Of a stretch of 64,000 nt of DNA, positions 56,503-64,000 are shown one piece after another. This DNA is from Gongronella butleri. Lineage: Eukaryota; Mucoromycota; Mucoromycetes; Mucorales; Cunninghamellaceae. A program made the translations under genes and the position numbers. Each line of letters begins with the position of its first letter. The stretch's first letter is position 1. The stretch lies in assembly GCA_025201375.1 (NCBI GenBank), contig JAIWZP010000011.1:310001-374000 (forward strand), given 5' to 3'. Under the pieces are notes generated by a model. It was given only the letters and a program-made list of their open reading frames with translations. It was not told the DNA's origin and ran no database searches.

Positions 56503-56992
56503 CAGGGCCGGCTGGAAGAACCGGAAACACGTGCCGCACGAGCGGCAAAATCATACGGGTTGCAGTCGGCTCAATAGTTCTTTTTTTCTAAAAACAAGTG
56601 ATGCGTCCGCCGTTTGGCGAGGTAGACGAGGGCAATGTCAAGCACCTCAACAAGTTAGGGTACAATGTGGTGACGTGGAACCTTGACTCGGAGGACTGGA
56701 CACACGTTCCATTGGAACAGCAGCTGCACAACGTGAAAAAGGCATTGAAAAAGAAGAATCGTGATGACGAAGGTATCATTATCCTCCAGCACGAAACAGA
56801 GAATTCCACTGTGTACGACTTGACGCCCGAGGTCATTCGCATGGTCAGAGACAAGGAAATGAGCTTTGTTTCAATTGCGGATTGTAAGTTTGATTCCAAT
56901 TCGTACATATACTTATGGCCGACCTTCTTTTTTCACGCGCTCCAGGTCTTCGAATCCCAGCGTACAAAGACGAAGGCATCGATGATGACTAG
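55766..56992 (+). CDS. CDA2: chitin (polysaccharide) deacetylase 2 of tandem array
   Basis: Five exons (55766-56016, 56080-56175, 56268-56446, 56599-56883, 56946-56992) give 285 aa. A hydrophobic leader (VTMLFMTVFALVMLVMA) precedes a Ser/Thr/Glu-rich spacer. Motif 1 FALTFDDGP (residues 80-88), motif 2 SHTYTHP (His140, His144) and motif 3 RPPFG are complete; motif 5 reads LQHE instead of LEHD. All intron positions match CDA1, except that the intron between motif 5 and the end of the domain is absent here, as in CDA3. The second and third introns carry A-runs of 28 and 53 nt right after the donor. Likely secreted; the substrate is presumably chitin. Confidence 0.92.
56449..56501 (+). repeat. 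53-nt poly-A tract after a CDA2 donor
   Basis: This is the longest homopolymer in the window. It follows the donor GTAA of the third CDA2 intron directly. Confidence 0.9.
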
Positions 56993-57433
56993 CCGAATTC
57001 CCCCTCCCTTTTTTTCCCCGTTTCCCCGCTCTTTTTTATTCCGCAATTGCGGAACCACATAAAATAAGAAGCAACGAGCACCTGACGTCATGTCTCAAAT
57101 ATCAAATAACGCGTTTTGAGTGTGTGTAAAGGAAGCAATTCTGTCAACTATGCATGAGAAAAGCAGAAAATGATAAAGTACTTTTTTTTTGCGCAAAAAG
57201 GTGCTGATTAATTGCATATTCTACAGGTGTAGGGTCTTTGGACATTGCATACGAGCGCAATGAGACGTGTAGAAAAAGGGAGACTTGTGCCGAGACCGAT
57301 CAAAAGCCTTCATCGATGACGCAAGAGCACAAGTGTATTTTTTCGAGGTTAAATTCGCATAAAATCAGAGAAATAAAGGACACTATTGTTCCTTTTTGCT
57401 AGCTAGTTCTGATTTGAGCCTCATCAATTGACA
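56993..57433. promoter_or_regulatory. spacer between deacetylases 2 and 3
   Basis: 441 bp with the CDA2 3' flank and the CDA3 promoter. A weak TATA-like cataaaat lies about 75 bp upstream of the CDA3 ATG. Confidence 0.4.
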
Positions 57434-58529
57434 ATGGCCAGGCACTTGATCCTTTTCATCCTACTGTTGGCGCTTTCCGCTTTCAAATTGATTCCAGCTT
57501 GTCCGATGTTCACATTGGAAGAGACAGATTTCTTTGTGCCAGGTGTCATGACTCAATGCTTGTCTCATGAACACTTTGCATTGACATTGTAAGCATGGAA
57601 CTCGGTTGACCAAGCGCCTATTCGCTCTTACACCAGCTTTTTTTTTTCTTTTTTTGGTTTGTCAGTGACGATGGACCATATGAGTACACACAAGCCTTGA
57701 TCAATATGCTCGCCTCGTACAACGCGACGGCAACGCTCTTTATCAATGGGAAGAATAATTGGTATAATTTGCTTTATGCCAGTTCTGTACAAAAAAAAAA
57801 AAAAAAAAGAAAAGAGGGTTGCTGATTCTTTTCGCTCCAATTGCGTTTCTGTAGGCAAGATCCTAGTAAGGTCAAGACTGCCCTGCGTAGTGCTTATGAC
57901 GCTGGCTTGGAAATTGCAAGCCACACATACACACATCCACATTTGGACGCATTGACCGACGCACAAATCGCGGACGAGATGCAGAAAAATGAAAAGGTCA
58001 TCTACGATGCCACTGGAAAGATCCCTGCAGGTACACGTGATATTATTAAATCTTGGAAAGCAATCAAAGAAAATGTATGCCGACTTTTGCGTTTTTAACG
58101 TTTTAGTGATGCGCCCTCCTTTTGGTCGGATCACGGAGCCGCACGTCCAATTGCTCAATCGGCTGGGCTACACGGTGGTGGGATGGAACATTGCAGTCAT
58201 GGACTGGATGAAGCAAGTGACCTTATTCAATGAGATTAATGCCTTGGACACGTGTCTCTCCATCCCAAACGACTCTGGATACATTTTTCTCGCGCACGAT
58301 TCGCATCGCAAGACGGTCAGCAGGCTGGTGCCGAGCGTCCTCAAGCTTGTCAAAGATAAAAACCTCAAACTTGTCACCGTTTCTGAATGTAAACAGCAAA
58401 AAGTGGCTCCGTGAGATCCTCACTCTTTTTATGAAAGATGTTCATGTTCTTTTTTTTTTTTTTTTAGGTCTTGGCATACCAGCCTACAAACAAGAGGTAG
58501 TCCGAGGTGTCCCCGACCAAGGAGAATGA
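57434..58529 (+). CDS. CDA3: chitin (polysaccharide) deacetylase 3 of tandem array
   Basis: Five exons (57434-57588, 57666-57761, 57855-58030, 58107-58388, 58468-58529) give 256 aa. The signal peptide (LILFILLLALSAFKLIPA) is followed almost at once by the NodB domain; the acidic spacer of its neighbours is missing. Motif 1 FALTFDDGP (residues 48-56), motif 2 SHTYTHP (His107, His111) and motif 3 RPPFG are intact. Motif 5 reads LAHDS. Intron positions equal those of CDA2. The three genes share about 300 bp of domain organisation in the same orientation with spacers of about 400 bp, so they arose by tandem duplication. The divergence of the N-termini suggests different places or partners in the wall. 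Confidence 0.92.
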
Positions 58530-59600
58530 CGAGATTTCGGCCGATGCTTTTGCACTCTTCTTCACCAGCTCCCACACAAACATAAATACACGAAAAATCA
58601 CACCATTTGCAAAAAAAAAGTCATTGTGCATGATTTCGCGCGCTCGGTGGGCGTGCCAAGGTGCGTATGCCATTTGTTCATAACATGGGCAATATGTTTG
58701 CGCAGCCAAATGGTGCGGGATTGGTTCCGAGGTCCCGTTATGCGCATAATCGGGGTTCTGGCGGACCATGGATTTTAGCCAGCATATCCCATTTGGATCG
58801 CTTGGCAGCCACACAGCCGGGTAAAAAAAAAAAAAAAAAAAATAGATGGACACGCAGAGCGGCGCCGGGTGCAGCTCAGCATGCATTTCGTGAGCAAAAA
58901 GCAACTTAGTCCACGCGTGACATGACCTACTTGTGAGCGGCGTGGGAGAGAGTTGCATGTCACGACGACGTCAAAGCAAAATAGCACCTCTTTTCCACGG
59001 TTTCAGGTGGGGTATGTCATAGGCGCGACCATGTTCAATTGAACAGGGCATTTTTCGACGCCATGATGACATAGGTTTGATGAACATGCTTCTTGGGCAA
59101 CAAGTGATCATTGAAATTTTGCTCAGTCTGGCGCGTGCGCGAGGCTAAAGCTTGGCAAAAAGCGCACAATGATTCCAAAAAGAACAAAGAAAAAGAGTTC
59201 AGCAGGCGAACGTTTTGGGAAATAGGTTTTTTTCGCGTTCATTGTTTTCAAAAAGACCAATGACGTCCTTTTTTAATTCTCTGCACACACGACCTTGCTC
59301 ACGGAACAATTGGGGATTCAATGGCATGGTCTCGGCTTTACCCCAGGGCCAAAAGCTCCTTTGGCTCAAAAGTCAGCGTGAGTTTACCCGTGCGCAAACC
59401 ATTGTCTCAGATTTTCAGCAAAATTTTCAAGGTCAGGCAAGGCATGCGAGGGGTCTTCTTTTTTAGGCAACACAGGGGGCCTCATTGAATGACGGATGGA
59501 CTGCGCTCCGCATCCTCTTTTCTTTTTTTACTGCTCGTTGCCCCATCCAATCCTTTTTCTCTTTTGCTTTTCGGTTTTTTCCTGGTTTGCTCCTTTTGCC
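58530..59600. other. spacer upstream of the subtilase
   Basis: No supported gene in 1.07 kb. On the minus strand at 58620-58830 a frame reads PAVWLPSDPNGICWL and continues without stops. It weakly recalls the C-terminal VWxPxDxxG box of CSC1/RSN1-like channels, but has no upstream exons I can find. The block at about 59105-59125 resembles sequence near 18665. Confidence 0.4.
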
Positions 59601-60835
59601 ATGAAATGGGTCGTGCTTCTCTCAATGCTTTGCAGCGCCGGATATGTGTCTGCGTATTCTCACATCATGGTGTTTCGTTCGGCGCCCGACATGGATGGGC
59701 TGCGCAGCAGATGGCGAGACCACGATGTGCTGCATCTTCCGTTTGACAGCAAGACGCACATTGTCATGACGCACGCGCGCAGCGTCAGCCATTTCTTAAA
59801 GCGACAGCCCGGCTGGATGGCCACAGAGCCCAATCACCGCGTCACTGTTGCCGACGCCAATCCAAAAATGCTCGCATCCATGCAAGGGCCCTATGTTGTG
59901 CAGCTCAATGTGCCAAGTTGGGTAAGACAAGGCTGTCATCCATGCATGGAGGCTTGAATGGGCCCCCATCATGGTGTCATTGTCCTCACTGATCCTTTCT
60001 TTTCATTGTCCAGGGCCTCTCTCGGATCAGTCAAAAGCAATTGCCACTCAACAACAGGTACGGCTACCCAGACCACGGAGGCGAAGGCACAAACATCTAC
60101 GTCATCGACAGGTAAATACAAAAAAAAAAAAAAAAGCGGCTATTGACGTTTGGCTGATCATTTTCATGCTTTGCGCATTAGTGGAGTCAACACAACCAAC
60201 CCTGATTTTGAGGGCCGAGCAACCTGGGGGTTGAATCTAGTGAAAGACAGTCCAAATGAAGATGAGCTCGGCCATGGCACGCTGATTGCCGGGATTGCTG
60301 CAGGACGCAACTTTGGCGTCGCAAAAAAGGCCAGCATAGTGGGCATCAAGGTAAACCTTGAAAAAAAAAAAAATGAGGCGCCCAATTGACATTTTTATTA
60401 CGCTGCAGGTGCTTTCCAAGTCCGGTCAGGGCGACGTCAGTGACATTATTCAGGGCCTTTATTGGGTCTTGCAAGAGATGCAACAAAATAGCACATCCAA
60501 AGTGGTGGTCAAGTGCGTGCGATGAAAAAAAAGGGGCGAGACCACGTGCCCACGATTTGCATGAATTGACTTTTTTTTCCTGGGTTTAGTCTCTCGCTAT
60601 CTGCAGAAAACAATTCTGCCTTGAATGAAGCGGTGGATGCACTGACCCGGGCAGGGGCGGTTATCATTGTAATCAGAAAAAAAAAGGCACTAACCCCCTC
60701 CATGGGAGCAAATTCTCATCCGTCTCCTTTTTTTTTTTTTTTAATCCCTAGGCTGCTGCCGGGAATTCACACCCAGATGATAGTGCGCAGGTCAAGGTAC
60801 AAAGCACGGGTGAAACCTCGAAATAACGCGCTGAT

Positions 60836-60870
<35 letters not shown>

Positions 60871-61379
60871 AAAAGGACGCGTGTCAATACAGCCCCGCGA
60901 GTAGCTCGACGGCTGTGACGGTCGGGTCGACGGATGAGCAAGACGCATTGGCGTCGTTTAGCAATCGGGGCAGCTGCGTCAAACTTTTAGCCCCTGGGGA
61001 CGATATTTTGTCTGACCAGCAGAATTATTCGCTTCGATCGTCCATGTCGATGGTGTACAGCGGCACATCGTACAGCGCGCCGCACGTCGCGGGCGTGGCG
61101 GCATTGCTCTTCCACCAGTCGGGCATCAACAACACGCAGGTCACTAGTCAGCTGTACGCGCTTGCGTCGCCGGGTCTCGTACAGAATTTGACGAATGACG
61201 GCACGCCCAACCTCCTTCTCTACGTCGGCTTTGACGCGTCCCAGATTTCTGGTCCTATCCAGGAGTGGTCGTCCGCCGCCACAAAAACATCAGCAGCGCC
61301 ATCCAGCATGCTTTTCATTCTCCCCTCCATTGTTTTATTCCTGCATCTGATAACCCACTACTCTTTTACAACACTATAA
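59601..61379 (+). CDS. GPI-anchored subtilisin-like serine protease (S8, proteinase K type)
   Basis: Seven exons (59601-59921, 60014-60111, 60182-60350, 60409-60512, 60590-60668, 60752-60790, 60876-61379) give 437 aa. Signal peptide [18 protein letters not shown]; an I9-type propeptide to about residue 105 ([15 protein letters not shown]); then the protease with the triad Asp139 (YVIDSGVN), His171 (LGHGTLIAG) and Ser335 ([12 protein letters not shown]). The oxyanion Asn lies in [10 protein letters not shown]. After the catalytic domain a Ser/Thr/Ala stretch and hydrophobic tail ([15 protein letters not shown]) fit a GPI-anchor signal. That would fix a processing protease at the cell surface. 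The intron before the Ser-bearing exon holds a 29-nt T-run. It lies beside the deacetylase array on the same strand. Confidence 0.9.
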
Positions 61380-62508
61380 TTCTAATAAATTTTACAACAG
61401 CTTTGTACTCTTGCTGAAAATACACGATGGTTCACATAGGTCGCTGCAGGTTGCGCGGGTGTCAGTGTTTTTTTTTTTTATTTCTCACGTTTTCCCTTCT
61501 ACATAGTGTATGCAGTATGCTGCATAGTGTAAAATACGAAACTCGCTGTATTTACCCCTTGGAAACCTCATCATTTTGAAAATGGTCACTGTTAGCCATC
61601 TAGCGATCATAGTGTCACGAGAGTGGGCTCATTTGAGCAAGCAAATGTGGGATTATCGGGTTGAGCGGCCGTGTTCTTTGTAAATTATAAAGTCACTGAC
61701 AAACGACCAAAATGCAGTAAAAATGCTCCAATCGTGCTTTTACTCGTCAAGCGCAAAATTAGATAGCAATTTTTTTCGTGCCGTGCGCGACTGACAAGGA
61801 CTTGAAACTCCTATAATGGTTTTGATGCACGTCGGATAAACTTTGCGTGCCAGTGTATTTGTAAAAATACAAAATCGCATAATTTTGAGGATTTGGTTGC
61901 GACGGTCCAATCTCTGGCCAATTTAGACCAGCTGAGTGATCATCGTGGCGGTTCAAAGCATTGCACGGATTTTGAGTTGCCAAAGTGCATTGTGGAGGGA
62001 ATATGGCTGAAATTGGCGAGTACAAGTCGGTCTGTTCTTTTGAAATAGTGCGGAACGTGGAAGATCGCCTGTCACGTGGCGTCACGGTTGTTGGGCTCTG
62101 AAACTGGTGTCAAAAGGTATCCTCCAGGAAGGGCGGCTCTTTGAGGTTGTCTTTTTTTGTTCGTACCCTCTTTGCTCGCTTTTCCCATTTTTTTCTTTTA
62201 CTGCTGTTGTGCTATTTTGTCCCATTTATCATGAAAAGCGATAACGACATGGATCTCTTTGATCGTGCGGTGGCCTAATTTAACGATTGTAGCGCGTATG
62301 GTGACGTGTTTTTGTCAAATTAGTCAAAATAGATGATACGTGTACTGCGCCTCTTCCGTTGAAACGGCGTCGCGCTAGGTCGAGTTCAGCCGCGCGTCAA
62401 TCCAGACGCCGACCGTTGCCCCGCTCGATAAATCAGGGGCACTTTTGGTTTTTTTTTTTTTTCTTTCTTTTCTTTCTTTTTTCATTGTTCTCGTCTTTTT
62501 TTTTTGCC
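61380..62508. other. spacer upstream of the glycosylase-like gene
   Basis: 1.1 kb without a supported gene. The first 800 bases look like non-coding relics. Near 62231 a 15-codon frame (MKSDNDMDLFDRAVA) and near 62359 a basic stretch (KRRRARSSSAARQSRRR) occur, but I could not join them into a convincing gene. Confidence 0.4.
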
Positions 62509-63474
62509 ATGTCCGAGCAAGATCTAAAGGACACGTTGCATGTTCCGCTGTCGACGAACCTTGGTGTTGTGAGCACGCACTACGAGGCGGCGCTGAGGCG
62601 CATGTGCAGCGATCTGTTGCTCCACTACGACCTTTTTTTGGTGGTTCCTGGCGAAACAGTGCCTGTTCGGTGCCGTCTGCTGGAGGTGGAGGCGTACATG
62701 AAGAGCAAGGCCGAGCACGGGCACGTTGACCCGTTTGTGCACGCGTTCGCGACGCAGTATCAGACGGGTTTGTGGCATTTCCATCGTGTGGGGGCGTCGG
62801 GCTACCGCGGTGGGACGCGCAAGGGCCTGGATGTCACTTTTGGGCACGATGGCATGGCCGGCGGAGTGCTTATCCGCGCAATTGAGGTGCCGGACACTAG
62901 TTTGAAAAAGAAAAGGACGACACAAGTTGCAGAAGCACGTATAATCGAGGGCCCGAGCCTTGTTGTAGATTACATTCTCCGCCAGCTGCGCCACGACTCG
63001 ATCAAGGACCTGGTGACGGCCCGTTTTGACAAGAAGGATGGCCACGGTGCGGCCTGGGACAAAAAGAGCGGCTTTTATCTTGCGCGGCAGCATGCACCAC
63101 GGCCAGAAACAGGCGTACAAGCAACGGCGCGCATTGGACTGGATATAAAACGGATGCCCACCGACGAGAAGAAGCTCATTGGCCTCTGGTACCTCAGCCG
63201 GAGCTATCGGTACGCGATGAAATGGAATCAATTGAAAAAAGGGCTCCATCTGTCCATGGTGAGCTCCGCGCGGCAACTCGGCACGCCAGGCACCAAAAAG
63301 CCCGCGTTTTTGACCAAGCATCTTGCCAAAGACGATCATGCGCTTGACGACGCATTGGCCGGAGCTATGATGCAAAGCATGCTCGAAATTCGCAAGCCAG
63401 AATTACAAGAACTCTTGTATATTCTCCAGGAAAACGAGGAAAAGCTGGCAAAGAGGATCAACGCCTCTCTTTAA
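62509..63474 (+). CDS. conserved protein, 3-methyladenine DNA glycosylase-like (tentative)
   Basis: A single exon of 321 aa; the ATG follows a CT-rich leader. The core pattern is CRLLEVEAYM, then DPFVHAFATQYQTGLWHFHR, YRGGTRKGLDVTFG and GGVLIRAIE. It recalls a family often labelled 3-methyladenine-DNA-glycosylase-like, in which EVEAY would carry the catalytic Glu. Further on are VDYILRQL and ARIGLDIKRMPTDEKK. The C-terminal 60 residues form a basic region and a helix (ELQELLYILQENEEKL). The enzymatic role is not proven by the sequence. The gene ends about 240 bp before the convergent last gene. Confidence 0.6.
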   Translation: MSEQDLKDTLHVPLSTNLGVVSTHYEAALRRMCSDLLLHYDLFLVVPGETVPVRCRLLEVEAYMKSKAEHGHVDPFVHAFATQYQTGLWHFHRVGASGYRGGTRKGLDVTFGHDGMAGGVLIRAIEVPDTSLKKKRTTQVAEARIIEGPSLVVDYILRQLRHDSIKDLVTARFDKKDGHGAAWDKKSGFYLARQHAPRPETGVQATARIGLDIKRMPTDEKKLIGLWYLSRSYRYAMKWNQLKKGLHLSMVSSARQLGTPGTKKPAFLTKHLAKDDHALDDALAGAMMQSMLEIRKPELQELLYILQENEEKLAKRINASL

Positions 63475-63714
63475 CATCTGCTCTTCAGCATCTGAACGCG
63501 ACGCGTGCGCACACACTTTTTTTATTCTCAGTAAGAATCAATAGATAGCGTTTATTTTGGCAAATCATAGCAAAAAATGATAAAAAAAAAAAAAAGGAGA
63601 GCAGCAGAGACGAGACACAAATTAGCAACAGGGCAAAAAGAGGTATATGAGCAAATGAATGATATCGAAAGGGAGGAGACTGGGATAAAAATAAAAACAG
63701 GGGGGGGAAGCGGG

Positions 63715-64000
63715 CTACGCGTCGCGGAAATACTCGTCAACGACGCGACTCGTCGCTTTTGCGATTTGCACGGGTTGTTGCTTGCTGGAGGTTGGTATGG
63801 GCGGGGATGGTGGCAGCGGCTGCTGCTGTTTCTGCTGTGCAATGCGCAGGAGCTCACGCAGACCCTGATTTTCGATGGTCAGCTGATGCAGGCGATCGTT
63901 TGGAGTGGCATCGGTGTCCTGATTGTAAACGGCGCGTAACGATTCGGATAGCTTGACGAGCTGAGATTGTAGCAGGGTGTTTTCCATGAACAAGGATGCC
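63715..64000 (-). CDS. C-terminus of a SIKE/FGFR1OP2-like coiled-coil protein (partial)
   Basis: About 95 residues are open from the window edge to the stop at 63715. A coiled coil with LLQSQLVKLSESLRAVY and the box LTIENQGLRELLRIAQ fits the end of SIKE1/FGFR1OP2, where QLExENKGLREIL stands at the same place. In fungi this family (Sci1-like) belongs to the STRIPAK phosphatase-kinase complex. The tail is Gln/Pro-rich, then VVDEYFRDA. The N-terminal part lies beyond the window, so the call is provisional. Confidence 0.6.
   Translation of the reverse strand, partial: ASLFMENTLLQSQLVKLSESLRAVYNQDTDATPNDRLHQLTIENQGLRELLRIAQQKQQQPLPPSPPIPTSSKQQPVQIAKATSRVVDEYFRDA

Noticed and set aside
58620..58830. 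Minus-strand frame with PAVWLPSDPNGI, resembling a CSC1/RSN1 C-terminus
   Set aside because: Only a short box matches. No upstream membrane exons are found, and the frame runs into antisense of CDA3. Kept only as a remark in the spacer entry.
62231..62450. Possible extra N-terminal exons for the glycosylase-like gene
   Set aside because: The acidic 15-codon frame and the basic stretch could not be joined with good splice sites, and the ATG at 62509 gives a complete protein.

Overview
The window looks like nuclear DNA of a filamentous fungus, most likely an early-diverging lineage of the Mucoromycota type. Genes are short and closely packed on both strands. Most are cut by several GT-AG introns of about 50-130 nt. 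The protein set is fungal: a KTR-type GT15 mannosyltransferase, CreC/WDR20, Dsc2/UBAC2, a SWF1-like palmitoyltransferase, GPI-anchored wall proteins, tandem chitin deacetylases and fungal mitoribosomal proteins. A decayed LINE ORF1 resembles those of Mucoromycete genomes. The species cannot be named from the sequence alone. I rebuilt exon-intron structures by eye. In each multi-exon model the exons add up to an intact frame.

Layout. 1-4.3 kb: 3' end of an unknown gene, an Hsp31/DJ-1 glyoxalase (-), and serine palmitoyltransferase subunit LCB1 (-). 4.3-9.5 kb: gene-poor, with a dead LINE ORF1 and one copy of a dispersed non-coding repeat. 9.5-18 kb: WDR20/CreC (+), NDUFA5 (+), a GPI-anchored Ser/Thr-rich wall protein (-), ribosomal protein uS8 (-) divergent from Pescadillo/NOP7 (+). 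18-20.2 kb: gene-poor, second repeat copy. 20.2-30.2 kb, all minus strand: a kinesin-7 with tiny exons and a hydrophobic tail, mitoribosomal uL5m and uL1m side by side, asparagine synthetase. 31-43 kb: SWF1-like palmitoyltransferase (-), reticulon (+), an unknown 457-aa protein (+), GT15 mannosyltransferase (-), Dsc2/UBAC2 (+), mitochondrial protease IMP1 (-), SNU13 (+). 43.4-45.6 kb: a small helical protein (-), an ABHD10-like hydrolase (+), Yippee (+). 45.6-47.7 kb: gene-poor, third repeat copy. 47.7-53 kb: CLASRP/SWAP splicing protein (+) and a degenerate hexokinase-like protein (+). 54-61.4 kb, all plus strand: three tandem chitin deacetylases and then a GPI-anchored subtilase. 62.5-64 kb: a glycosylase-like protein (+) and the C-terminus of a SIKE/FGFR1OP2 homologue (-).

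Themes. Several genes serve the secretory pathway and cell wall (LCB1, SWF1, reticulon, GT15, Dsc2, GPI proteins, chitin deacetylases, subtilase). Others serve mitochondria (NDUFA5, uL5m, uL1m, IMP1), and others ribosome biogenesis and splicing (uS8, NOP7, SNU13, CLASRP). Apart from the tandem deacetylases I see no functional cluster.

Most notable are the gene structures. The kinesin needs two consecutive micro-exons of 6 and 4 nt to rebuild its motor motif. Two genes have a first coding exon that is only the ATG. Two introns are GC-AG. Many introns carry homopolymers up to 53 nt, with A-runs after the donor and T-runs before the acceptor. Other points of interest are the tail-anchor-like kinesin, the hexokinase-like protein with lost active-site residues, and the dispersed repeat family.
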